This document shows, in pieces, positions 37,572 through 48,429 of a stretch of 64,000 bases of DNA (positions are counted from its first letter, which is position 1; each line of letters begins with the position of its first letter). The notes under the pieces were generated by a model. That model had not been told where the DNA came from, made no database searches, and saw only the letters and a list, made by a program, of their open reading frames with translations. Made by a program: the position numbers and the translations under genes. The stretch comes from Atriophallophorus winterbourni (taxonomy: Eukaryota; Platyhelminthes; Trematoda; Plagiorchiida; Microphallidae): NCBI GenBank assembly GCA_013407085.1, contig JACCGJ010005395.1:1-64000 (forward strand). Reading direction: 5' to 3'.

Positions 37572-39160
37572 CTTTGGTAGGGTGAAAAACAGCAGCACAG
37601 GACAGTGCTGTCCGAACGAAGTTTCACTGCTGTTCCACATCGACTTTGGTGCTTCTGCGATCTCCCTGGTAAATGCGTGATGGAACTTGGTTCTGACAGC
37701 AGGGAGCATCAAAGAGGCGGTGTCTACATGAGTTCGTCGTGTGCATGCCTTACCCCAAAATTATAAGTTGACTGTTGCACAGACTAGCGCGTTTCCCGAG
37801 TCCACACTGGTGGTCCAGTGTAGATCGCAATCCTCGATGCTACCACGCAACCTTAGCTGATAGCAATGTGGTCAATTTGAGAGCAGATATGCTGTGATGG
37901 TGAGCGCCATGTGGCCATTAGACGCTGAGAACGCCGAAATGTCGTAACCGAGAGACAGATGCGGTGATCGCCACAGAATGTGAGCAATCTCTCTCCGTTA
38001 TCTGAACGCCCGCCATCCGGTCCATATTGACCCCCAAGGTGGCGCTCGTATTCAGACAGGCGACCAACGCGAGCGTTGAGATCTCCTGCATGGATATGAC
38101 ATCTGTCCTGCGTGCCTCACAAAACAAACTATGCAACTTCTCATGGAAGTTGTCCTAACTGAGTTCCGCACTACAGTCCGTTGGAGCGTAGGCAGAAATC
38201 ACAAACAACTCCCTGTGCCTTTCGCACCTCCTGTTCACCCGACAGTATTCATCAGATCGTGCACCGCACAGTCTGCTGTCAACGGCAATCCACTCTTAGA
38301 GTGAGTGCTCAGCACGGGAGCTGAGCGCGATACCGACGCCAGCAAAATCCTGCAGATAAAGCATCCTGATCACTAGTTTGGCGCAGGTGGGATCTGCTGT
38401 CTGATTTAGCTGGTGAAACCAACTGTCAGACTTCGCTCGTGTCACGGAGACGGGTTTACGACAAGCAGCAGATATCGATGCCTAACGTCTCGAGCGTTCG
38501 TGCAAGGCCGGTCTGTTGTCCTGGTTGTAGCAAGGTCCGAACGTTGAACGAAGCAATCCTGAATGAAACCCACGGGCGTAGAAGAGTTTCAGTGATCAAC
38601 GGCTGTCTAGAGGTCACGAGTCTCAAATAAGGTAGGGAAAGTGAGAAAAGGTGGCAGAAGCAATTGGAGACATAGAGTTGAGAGTTTCCGGGATTTAAAT
38701 TGTCAATTTTCGGGTGTGGGAGTGATACTAACCGTTTGCCCAGGCCAAAGTAAAGGAGTTGATCTTGAGAGCTCCCAACTCAATCCTTTGGTTCGAAAGC
38801 TTGGAAGCAGCGGGGTGAGATTAAGGATCGCACCTATTAGGGCCGGATACTGTAGAGACAGTTCACAAACCATTCATGAGGGAGAAACCAAGCAGGGACT
38901 CCACACCTCATCCGTCGAACATCACCGTTGGAAAAAGACTGTGTTTGACCAGCCTCTCATCATTGACCAACCTGTTATGAGTAACTCTGAAGATGCCACG
39001 AAGACATCACCCAGTATTGCTCAATGGATCATCAAGGCACGCAAGCCGCTGCACCACGTCAAGGTTTAGTCTCAGCGCACGCGCCTCTGTGAGTTGCCAC
39101 TAGTAGGTATCATGATTGTCTCAAACCCGCTAGTTGAGAAACAGTTTTGTGAGGTAAACT
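37572..39160 (-). mobile_element. RTE-B LINE, copy 2
   Basis: Collinear with 28830-30400 at an offset of 8740-8761 bp. It has the same leader (39110-38650) and endonuclease region; NARVGRLSEY is replaced by frames with shifts near 38090. The DNA is very similar, for example AACTTCTCATGGAAGTTGTCC in both. The 3' end is truncated further than in copy 1. Inactive. Confidence 0.8.
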
Positions 39161-39174
39161 ACGGTAAAGCCATA

Positions 39175-40035
39175 GAAAAATTGAAGTGTGTCACCTAATA
39201 CGTTATGACGATTTCGGACATCGTTCTGCCCTTACATGCTGTAAGACTAAGATGATGTTAATTCTTTACAAATCAATAATATGGCCGCATCTTGAATACG
39301 GGAGAATATTATGCACCACGGATAATTCTATTTCAATATTCATTTTTACACCGCCTAGTAGTATGCTGAACATTATTTCTAGTTCAGAAAGGTTGTAACT
39401 GTTTAGCTTTATGCATCCGTTCACACTTTGAGAACGCTGTCCCTTTCTCGCGCAAGATTATTGTAATTGCGGTCGATGTGGCTACTAGCGAACAAAATCT
39501 TGAATGGTAGATTGAGTTGTTAATTTTCTATCTTGTCAATTGTTTCGTTCATACGTTTGTTCACCTCGCTAAAATGGACCTGTTTCGTTAACATCATTAG
39601 GCCGAACCAAGAATTGCAATGCCTATTATCATATCCTAATTACAAACTTAAGATTTATGGTTACGTTCTCGGAAACAAAACTTTCATTTTTTCAGCTACG
39701 TACCATCTTCGAGTTGAGCTGTAAAGTAGAAAATATAACATTCTAAATAACTGTTATATGAGCTTGCATAAATTAACAATTTTCTAATAATTGTTCCATC
39801 GAGAATTTGTGTCGTTTCTTGGATTGTGGAGTTTTGATTCCCAGGTGATAATCTAGTATCACATAAAAGCAAGTTATTGTGACATTTTGTATGCAACCAT
39901 GCATATGTTAAACCGTCATTCCTCAATTCTGTATATTCATTCTTTTTTTGAGTACATCTACTAATGTGAAAAATTATACAAGATTTCCCTTAGTTTTTCT
40001 ATGTTAGCTGCAAGAAACAGTTTTCTAGATGTATA
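39175..40035 (+). mobile_element. LINE-J C-terminal part and 3' region, copy 2
   Basis: It contains MMLILYKSIIWPHLEYG (39186-39398 frame) and the C-terminal/3'UTR blocks of copy 1, about 95 percent identical by eye over long runs. At 39730-39800 it preserves GAGCTGTAAAGTAG...AATAACTGTTATATGAGC, the uninterrupted version of the site where the Tigger-like element sits at 50.89 kb. Confidence 0.75.
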
Positions 40036-40044
40036 AAGTGACAC

Positions 40045-41480
40045 GTGTGCTTGCGTTGGGCACATCCAAATAACCTGGACTGTCGCTAACTTACTTTAAG
40101 TTATATGCAGCTTATCGGTGACTTACATTTCTATGCGCTGTGTGCATGGAATCCGTAGAAACTGTGGTTTCGGAGCGTGAATCTTCTTGACGGACTTCAG
40201 CCTTCCCCTTAAAGAACATCTTTGAATCCAGAAACCCTATCTCGAGTAGTTGTCTGTTCTTATCTTTAAAAATAGTCAGCATGAAACTCGCTTAAGACCA
40301 CAGAGGGGGGATCCATCGCACATCTGCTAAATCTCGCAAGCACTCAGAGAGCAACTTGAAGAAAATCGTGTTGTTCATACTAGCCCAATAATTGTTGTTC
40401 GCGCACATGTTTATCTTGCCAGCAGTGGGTGCTAAGCTGTAGGCTAGAAAATGAGGAAGCATACCATTATCAATTAATGTTTCATTCTCGACGCAGATTG
40501 CACCCTTTATCCAATACAGGAAGGCAAGCAAAGTGACCGCATGCATGTCGCAGATGAAATCAGTGTTTCCAGCATGCATACTTCAACTCCACTGAAGCGA
40601 TATAACCTGGTCGATAAGAGAGAGGAGACCCAAGGGATGCATCGACCAGATCATCAAAACTGTACAATGGCGACTTCTTTCTTTCAAAAATGCGAACGTT
40701 TACATCGGGTTACTGTTAAGTGCAACTTGTGAACCGCGCCTCACAAGAAAACGTTCAGCCCAATAACAATCTGGATTGTCAAAGTTGAGTGTAAATCGTA
40801 GCTCATCTAATTCATCCCCTAGGCAAAACTTAGTAAATGAGTGTATTGTGACGATAACGCTACATCGAACATGTTGTACTTTAACATGGGAGAGCGCCAC
40901 CGTCGCATTATTTCCTTCAGAGGACTACTCGTGGAATATGTGAAGTGAATGAGACCACAAAAGTGGAATTGGATGCAAGGTGCTCAAGAAATAATGATCA
41001 ATATCTTGATGAAATGAAGATTTCAACGAGTTTGAAGCAGCCTATTCTATTAGAACCGAGTCCGGCACCATGTATTAGTGCTCTGCTGGTCTATACAAAC
41101 CATACTCGGCTTAGAAATAGATGAGCTGAACTCCTCTGCATTTTCGAAGTCAGGCACAACAAAATTCTGGATGGAACTTAATTACTGTCGTCAGATAATG
41201 ACCATGTACACGTTGCAATAACTGACAGGTTAAGCGCCATTGAAAGTGATCGACCTATTGTTAATCTGGAGGGAAGGACACTGCTGATTATTGAACATGT
41301 TGTTCCTTTTGAAAATTGTATTCCTGTTTCTACGAGTATTTTGCAGATCATATATGCCTTGCTCATGCAATTATGCACGCCAGTGTTGAAGGAGGAGATG
41401 CTGATTTACAACCTAGGCTTTCTACACTTTTGGGAATAGCACCATATGTTTTGTTATGGTATGTTATGTTTTAGTCATGA
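40045..41480. repeat. Unclassified repeat U, copy c (longest)
   Basis: It starts at GCGTTGGGCACATCCAAATA and runs through the blocks of copies a and b. Past the point where those stop, it continues to about 41480. The extension (41110-41460) is shared with copy d (46900-47260). In copy d it reads as one open plus-strand frame for over 100 codons, including DHVHGAITDRLSAIKSDRP and SRSILQIIYALLMQLCTRR. In copy c the frame has stops. Family unknown. Confidence 0.75.
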
Positions 41481-41509
41481 AAAAACGTACGTGCACTTGA
41501 AGAGGACGC

Positions 41510-41986
41510 ATGCATCTTTTAAAAATCGCGAAGGAATTTCATGACCCCCTGTACGCCTATGTATTTTGCCAACACTTCAACGAGACAATTAAATTCCGAA
41601 AGCGTGTGTATATATCTACTGTCGACCTAGTTATTCTAACTGCTGGAAGCGGTTTAGAATTTTTGGTCTTCCTTTTATCACTGATAAAGAGCAACCATGT
41701 AACCCTAGAATGCGAGTCGCTCCTATTTCATTGTAAACCACAACATAAGCCATATCTGCGAATTTCATTAGTTTGTCCTTGGTGCCCTCATGCAGGCAAC
41801 AGCGCTTCGTCCAGAGCAAAACGGTTAACGTACGGATGCGATCTGGAGTATAACAAGAAACAGCCTCCATTTTCAGCATCGAATTTTCGTTATTCCGTAC
41901 CTGTTCGCAATAAAGTTAAAGCTAAACGGTGCTCAGCTTTAGTCTTCGGTAGCGTACGTAACGGCGACGCAAGATGGGAGCGTTAA
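41510..41986 (+). CDS. 158-codon open frame next to repeat U, unknown
   Basis: The open frame starts at ATG 41510 with LLKIAKEFHDPLYAYVFCQH and later has SLVCPWCPHAGNSASS. The first 220 bp are repeated at 47300-47535, where the frame has stops, so at least its 5' part belongs to the repeat. An 82-codon frame overlaps on minus. No domain recognised. Confidence 0.2.
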   Translation: MHLLKIAKEFHDPLYAYVFCQHFNETIKFRKRVYISTVDLVILTAGSGLEFLVFLLSLIKSNHVTLECESLLFHCKPQHKPYLRISLVCPWCPHAGNSASSRAKRLTYGCDLEYNKKQPPFSASNFRYSVPVRNKVKAKRCSALVFGSVRNGDARWER

Positions 41987-42244
41987 AAGCTTACTCCTCC
42001 ATGCGCGAAATAACCCTATTATAAGGAAGCCCGTAGTATCTAGTTTCCAAGAGAAAAGCACCAAACTCCATTTTTGAAACGGGTCTTGCCCGGGGAGCAA
42101 ATATTCATCCAAACGACAAGAAAGCCTGCTTTATTCTCTAAACAGAAGTAGGTACCTTAGACGATGGCTCTGCAGTCATGACAAGCACATGAATGGCTCG
42201 ATTGATTTCATTGCATAATCAAAGCTTGCAATGTCGGGATAAGA

Positions 42245-43112
42245 ACTGAAACGTCTTTGCGCCATCACTTAATTGTGCAATCAATGAACTCCCCCAAGTA
42301 GCGAGCGTACATTCGAGGTACACAGTGTCAAGACTATATTGGTTAGCATAGCTCAAGAAAATTTGACAGCACTGGATAACAAACATCTACAAAAAATAAC
42401 ACTTTTAGCACCTAGATTAGCTGCGTCTTCTACATACCTTTTATATCATCTCTCAGATATAGAACAGTCTTTCTTCCGAATGCATAAAAGAAGTTGTAAT
42501 GCTCAACCCTAAACGTGAGCTACTTTGGCTGTGGAAATTACCGTACGGTCAGCCTCAATATTGTACCATGTAAGTTTGATGAAAAGTGTGATCCGCGAAT
42601 ATATATTGCACATCCGAACCAATAATCCCCACTTAATGCGCACCACACGTGTTCCTGGAAAAGCAGGTAAAATATAAATAGCTTGTTGCGCTTTCTGAAC
42701 TTCGTCCTCAGAAATACGGGTGACGGTATAACGATAGACGTCTTCGATCAATAATTAAATAAGGCTTTTGATTCAGTCAATCAAGAGCTATTGTTTCTGA
42801 AACACAGCTTTAGTAGTGTCAAAAGAGCAACTGTGCTGTATCCATATATTCCTCACTGGACGTTGCTGCTCTGTAAGTGTAGATGATATACATTACGCAT
42901 ATAACGACTCAGGTTTCCCAGGGCTCAATATTGGGGCCGTTGCTGTTCCCCATTTTCCTTGATGATCTAACTAACCAACTAAGCTGACCCTGTTATATTT
43001 TCATGACAACGATAAAATTGTCTGTAGCTAAGTAACTCAGGTCTGATAAGTAACTTAAAAGCTATGACGAGATAGGCGGTTAATTGCAATATTCCACTTT
43101 ATTCGCAAATAG
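42245..43112 (+). mobile_element. LINE-J reverse transcriptase region, copy 3
   Basis: Most extended version of the RT. It holds LAPRLAA...YLSYHLSDTEQSFF near 42405-42475, RFLNFVLRNTGDGITIDVF near 42690-42750, NKAFDSVNQELLFLKHS (motif A) near 42760-42810, GRCCSVSVDDIHYA-like frame near 42860, PLLFPIFLDDLTN-like frame near 42940-42975 and a decayed motif C near 43000. Frameshifts are frequent. Interrupted at about 43112 by RTE-B on minus. Confidence 0.75.
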
Positions 43113-44905
43113 TCTAGCTCACTGCATTTAGTTTGTAACCAGTAGCTCTAATTAACTGAAACAGTTTGCGAGAATTGCCCAATGCGGCTGCAACCTCCAT
43201 CTAGCAAGCACGTGGCGTCCAGCAGAACTCGCGGTCATTTCTTAAGCGCGTATTTAATTCTCGCCGACCACTGTTGTGTTCAGTGCCTGTGAGTATAGTT
43301 CGACGGTTATCGAATAAAGCAAGTGACTGGGCCGAGATCCAAGAGCGTGGCGAAGCGCGGGTGGGTTGAGAGCAGCACAGAACAGTGCTGTACGAACAAA
43401 GTTCCACTGCTGTTTCACATCAGACTGGGGTGCTCCTGCGATCTCCCTGGTCAATGCGTGATGGAACTTGGTTTTGACGGCTAGGGCATCAAAGAGGCGG
43501 TGTCTACATGAGTTCGTCGTGTGCGTACCTTACCCCCAAATTATAAGTTGACTGTCACTCAGAATAGCGCGTTTCCCGAGTCCACACTGGTGGTCCAGTG
43601 TAAACGGCAATCCTCGATGCTACCACGAAACCTTCAGCTAATGGCAATGTGCTCAATTTGAGAACAGACTGCTGTGATGGTGAGCGCCATGTGGCCATTC
43701 GACGCTGAGAACGCCGAAATGTCGTACTGGAGAGACAAAGGCGGTGATCGCCACAGAATTTGAGCAATCACTCTCCGTTTTCTAAATGCTCACCATCCAG
43801 TTCATATTCACCTCCAAGGTGGCGCTCGTATTCAGACAGGCGACCAACGCAAGCGTTGATATCTCCCGCCATGAATGAAACATCTGTCCTGCGTGCCTTA
43901 CGAAACAAACTATGCAACTTCTCATAGAAGTTGTCCTCACTGAGATCCGCTCTACAGTCCGTTGAAGCGTAGGTAAAAATCACAAACAAATCCCTCTGTC
44001 CGACAGTAGCCACGAAATTATGCACGGCACAGTCTGCTGTCTACGAAAATCCACTCTAAGAGTGAGTGCTCAGCAAGAAAGTTGAGCGCGATACCGACAA
44101 CAGCCAATCCGGCAGATCAAGCATACTGGTCATCAGAGAGGCGCATATGGGATCTGCAGTCTGATTCAGCTAGTGAGTCCAACTGTCAGACTTCGCTCAA
44201 GTCACGAAGACGGGTTACCAACAAGAAGCAGATATCAATGCCTAACGTCTCAAGCGTTCGTGCAAGGTCGGTCTGTTGTCCCGGTTGTAGTAAGGTGCGA
44301 ACGTTAAGCGGAGCTAACCTGAATGAAACCCGCGGGCTTAGTAGAGTTACAGCAATTGACGGCTGTCTAGACGGCATGAGTCGTCAATCAGGTAGGAAAT
44401 GTGAATTGAGGATGTGAAAATGTTTTGGATAGGTGGCAGAAGCAATTGAAGACATAGAGTTGAGAGTTTCTGGGATTCTAATTGTCAATTTTTGGGTGTG
44501 GGCGTGATACTACCTGGTTCTCCAGGCCGAATTACATTAGTTGATCTTGACAGCTCACACCTCAATCCCTTGGCTCGAAAGCCCGAAAGCAGCGAGACGG
44601 GATTGAGGATCGCACCTATCGGGGCCGGATACTGTAGAGACAGTTTACAAGCCATTCGCGAAGATGATACTAAGCAGGGACTCTAGACCTCATCCCTCGA
44701 ACATCACCGTTGAAATAAGACTGTGTTTGTTCGGTCTCTCACCATTGACCAACCTGTTATGAGTAACTCTGAAGATGCCACGAAGACATTACCAAGTATA
44801 GCTAAATGGATCATCGAGGCACGCAAGCCGCTGCACCACGTCAAGGTTAAGTCTCAGCGCACGCGTCTCCGTGAGTTGCCACAAGTAGGTATCATGATTG
44901 TCTCA
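43112..44905 (-). mobile_element. RTE-B LINE, copy 3
   Basis: The endonuclease frames are split. 44025-43768 reads RDLFVIFTYASTDCRADLSE, then FMAGDINACVGRLSEYERHL (GDINA retains the catalytic GD). 43767-43555 reads LKFCGDHRLCLSSTTFRRSQ and RMATWRSPSQQS. The linker near 43407-43201 has LRNDREFCWTPRAC. The leader at 44890-44440 matches the other copies. This is the copy where the EN core is best preserved, but frames are shifted at 43767/43768 and elsewhere. Confidence 0.8.
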
Positions 44906-44909
44906 AACC

Positions 44910-46105
44910 CGGACAACGTTCAGCCCTTATATGCTGTGAAACTGAGACGAAGTTAATTCTCTACAAAGCAATAATATGGCCGCATATTGATTATGGTGTG
45001 GAAGAATATTACGCAGCTACATTTGTTTGGCATGTACCATGTATGAAAATCGTCTCTTAGCAATCGGAATCATCTTGTTTAATCGGAAGCAGCATAGGGT
45101 GGATCATATTGAAACCTGTAGATTTATCAAAGAATAAAGCTGACCGAATTCAATAACTTATTTCTGTTTTTGCTTCCGGTTGGTGATTTATATAATATAA
45201 AAATATATAATTATATATAAATCTAAATTTGAGTACACGAACGAATTACTGCTCGAAATTCCCGCAATCTCGTTCATTAATTTCTAATGACGTTTCACAG
45301 AGTATTTGTAAGTGGAGTCTTGATAGAAGAAACATGAGCTAAAAATAACCTACGTGAACTTTCCACTGTTGTATTAGGAAATGATCACCAAACGACTAAT
45401 TCGATGTTTAAATAAATTAATATGAAAATTGAAATATTTCACGCAATTACCATTGCAATTGAAAATGTTTCCACGCAATGGAATAACTCAGTCAAGTGGA
45501 GTGTCTTGTAGCATGATCAAACACGGGCAATCTAATCAGCATGCCAGAAATTTTTAAATTCCATTAATGCACTTTGTATACTAAAAGTGGTAACGGTATT
45601 TTTCTGGATGCCATCTCGGAGAAATCATATATGAATAGTTTGTAATAGATGTTTGTAATAGAAATGAGACACCCATGTTACAACTGGAAAAAGTAGTTCA
45701 ATTCGGCAGAAGTAGGAAGAGAATAAAATTGTTAAATGGTTGGTCAATGCTCAGCCTGTTTAGGTGACTGGGGTAACACCAATCTTTGCCAGTGAAGAGA
45801 GATTAGAAGTGTCAATCCATCTTTTTTTCCGATGACATTTTTTACAAACAGGTTATCAGATATTGAATTGATGAAAGCTATTTTACGTTTGTTTTGACAA
45901 ACGTGTCTCTCATTCTAACCATGCATACCGTAAAAATTATTATCCTTGGATACGCACGGATAATTCTATTTCAATAATCTATTGTACACCTCCTAGCAGT
46001 ATGCTGGACATGATTTTTAGCTCAGAAAGTTTGCTAGTGTTTGGCTTCAAGCATCCGTTTACACTTTGAGAACGCTGTACCTTTCTCGTTCAAGATTATT
46101 GTCAT
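44910..46105 (+). mobile_element. LINE-J C-terminal part, copy 3, split by an insertion
   Basis: 44910-45015 equals copy 1 from about 30470 (frame reading KLILYKAIIWPHIDYG). It is interrupted by 935 bp and resumes at 45951 with ACGGATAATTCTATTTCAAT. It ends near 46105, where it is fused directly to the middle of repeat U, so the 3'UTR part and the first 260 bp of U are missing here. Confidence 0.7.
45016..45950. mobile_element. 935-bp insertion flanked by TACGCA
   Basis: Copies 1 and 2 of LINE-J read GAATATTATGCACCACGGATAATT with no gap. Copy 3 has TACGCA at 45010-45015, then 935 bp of unrelated AT-rich sequence, then TACGCA at 45951-45956. This fits an insertion with a 6-bp target duplication. 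No terminal inverted repeats, TG...CA ends, poly-A or coding frame were seen, so the class is unknown. Confidence 0.55.
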
Positions 46106-46106
46106 T

Positions 46107-47535
46107 ACGGGCAATTCTCCTTACTCATGCAAGCACCCAGAAAGCAATTTAAAGAAAATCGTGTTGATCATACTAGCCCAATAATTGTTGTTCGCGCACA
46201 TGTTTATCTTGCGAGCAGTGAGTGCTGAGCTGCGAGCTAGAAAACAACGAAACACAACTCAATCAATTAATGTTTTATTCTTGACGCAGATTGCACCTTT
46301 TATCCAAGACAGGAAGGCAAGCAAATAGACCGCATGCATGCCGCAGTACAAATCAGTGTTTTCTGCATGCATCCTTCTACTCCACTGAAGCCGAATAACC
46401 TGGTCCGTAAGAGAGAAAAGGCTCGAGCGATGCATCGATCAGATCACCTGAACAGTTCAATGGCAACTTCTTCTCAAAAATGCGAAAATTTTCATTGGGT
46501 AACAGTTCAGTGCAACTTGACACCCGCGCCTACTAAGAAAACGTTTAGCCCAATTACAATCTAGATTGTGAAATTTATGTGTGAATCGTAGCTAATCCAA
46601 TTCACTCCCTAGGGGAAACGGAGTAAATGAGTGTATTGTGATGATAACGCTACATCGAACATGTTGTACTTGAACACGGAAGAGCGCAACCGTCGCATTA
46701 TTTCCTTCAGAGGACTGGTCGTGGTCTGAAGTGAATGAGACTACGAAAGTGGAATTGAAATCCAGGTGCCTAATAAATATTGATCAATATCTTGATGAAA
46801 TAAAGACTTCAACGAGTTGGAAGCAGCCCATTTCATTACGACCGAATCCGGCACAATGTATTAGTGCTCTGCTGGTCTATACAAACCATACTCGCTTTAG
46901 AAATAGATGAGCTGAAATTCTCTGCATTTTCGAAGTCAGGCACAACAAAATTCTTGATGGAACTGAATTACTGTCGTCAGATAATGACCATGTACACGGT
47001 GCAATAACTGACAGGTTAAGCGCCATTAAAAGTGATCGACCTATTTTTAATCTGGAGGGAAGGACACTGCTGATTATTGATCATGGTATTCCTTTTGAAA
47101 ATTGTATTCCTGTTTCTAGGAGTATTTTGCAGATAATATATGCCTTGCTCATGCAACTATGCACTCGCAGAGTTGTAGGCGGAGATGCTGATTTGCAACC
47201 TAGGCTTTCTACTCTTTTGGGAATAGCACCATATGTTTTGTTATGGTAAGTTATGTTCTAGTCATACAAAAACGTACGTGTATTTAAAGAGGACGCACGC
47301 ATCTTTTAAAAAACGCGAAGGAATTTCGTGACCCCCTACACGCCTATGTATTTTGCCAACACTTCAACGAGACTATTAAATTCCGAAAGCGTGGGTATAT
47401 ATCTACTATCGACCTAGTTATTTCAACTTCTGGAAGCGGTTTTGAAGTATTCGTCTTCCTTTCATCACTAAGAAAGAGCAACCATGTAACCCTAGAATGC
47501 GAGTTACTCCTTTTTTATAGTAAACGCCAACATAA
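46107..47535. repeat. Unclassified repeat U, copy d
   Basis: It starts inside U (GCAATTCTCC...ACTCATGCAAGC) and runs to 47535, where the 237-bp tandem repeat begins. It shares the 41110-41740 extension of copy c. The plus-strand frame from about 46930 to 47250 is open (EGRTLLIIDHGIPFENCIPV). Confidence 0.75.
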
Positions 47536-47648
47536 ATGGGGGCTCATGTGATTGAACAGGTTGCTTGTACCAACCTTACCGAACAGTGGCATACGAGCGC
47601 AACTTGTTTACCATTCTTCCACTGTTCAAAACGCTCGCGAATTCTGAT

Positions 47649-47711
47649 TTCACTGTCCCTACCTGATTAGTGCAAACAGAACGAAACCGGTCGTGGGGTG
47701 TTTTGTGTGAA
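47649..47711 (+). ncRNA. Decayed hammerhead-ribozyme-like motif, unit 1
   Basis: Hammerhead ribozymes are self-cleaving RNAs. Core: CTGATTA at 47663-47669 (consensus CUGANGA, so G8 is U), stem II GTGC...GAAC at 47670-47682, GAAA at 47683-47686, a minimal stem III (A-CCGG-T) ending in the cleavage C at 47692. Stem I: CCCTAC (47657-47662) pairs with GTGGGG (47693-47698) with one G-U. After an internal loop, TTCAC (47649-47653) pairs with a downstream GTGAA. The architecture fits a type I hammerhead with a very short stem III, as in animal tandem-repeat elements. The changed G8 predicts loss of activity. Confidence 0.55.
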
Positions 47712-47886
47712 GGAGATGCATGCAAATGTGTATTGTATTCATGTTCATGCGTTTCTAACCCAGTCTACATGAGTGTGGGCTCATGTTATTGAACAGGTTG
47801 GTCGTACCAACCCTACCTAACAGTGCCATACAAGCGCAACTTGTTTACTATTCTTCCACTCTTTCAAGCGCATGCGGATCTCGATC

Positions 47887-47948
47887 CTAGTGTCCCTACC
47901 CGATGAGTGCAAGCACCTGAAAACCGTTCATGGGGTGTTTTGTGTGAA
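47887..47948 (+). ncRNA. Decayed hammerhead-ribozyme-like motif, unit 2
   Basis: The same position in the next unit reads CCCTAC, CCGATGA (U4 to C, but G8 intact), then GTGCAAGCACCT, AAAACCGTTC and ATGGGG. GTGC/GCAC can form stem II. The GAAA box and first stem I pair are altered. Units 1 and 2 carry different core mutations, so their common ancestor may have been a full hammerhead. Confidence 0.45.
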
Positions 47949-48071
47949 AGAGATGCATGCAAATGTGTTTTATATTTATGGTCATATGTTTTTAACCCAG
48001 TCTTCATTAGTGGGGGCTCAAGTGATTGAACTATGCCTAAACAGCGTGCGCCAATTTTAAGGTATTAGTCT

Positions 48072-48425
48072 TTAAATATATGAAAATAACATGTCTGCTT
48101 ATTACTCATAAGTAACGTGAATTCGAATTATCCGCATATTTGTGAACTGCGTTTTTTACGTGCAACAAAATAAAAGTGACCGTTTCTAATTTTTTCAACG
48201 ATTAGATTAATAATATTCTTACAGATTTGCTGATTTCCTGAAAATTGAAAACAAAATAAAATTACATGAATCAAATCACATAAAATCACATGAAAGTTTG
48301 CCAGCATATGCAGAATTTCCGGCATACCAAATTAAACGTTTTTATTCGAATGAATAATACTTCACGAAACCTGATGTTTTAAAATTTTCTCTCTAATTCT
48401 GCTATTAACTTTTTCCATCTGTATG
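48072..48425. repeat. Interspersed repeat W, copy a
   Basis: It matches 55935-56430 in the same orientation, for example ACTCATAAGTAACGTGAATT, GCCAGCATATGCAGA and ACTTCACGAAACCTGATGTT. Non-coding and unclassified. Confidence 0.65.
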
Positions 48426-48429
48426 TATT

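Larger units (their letters stand above)
47536..48057. repeat. Tandem repeat, about 237-bp period, two full units plus partial third
   Basis: Units start at 47536, 47774 and 48011 with TGGGGGCTCATGTGATTGAAC or near variants. The two full units are about 80 percent identical and include GCGCAACTTGTTTAC, GGGGTGTTTTGTGTGAA and GAGATGCATGCAAATGTG. The third is broken off near 48057. Each full unit carries a hammerhead-like core (listed separately). The array interrupts repeat U. Confidence 0.85.
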
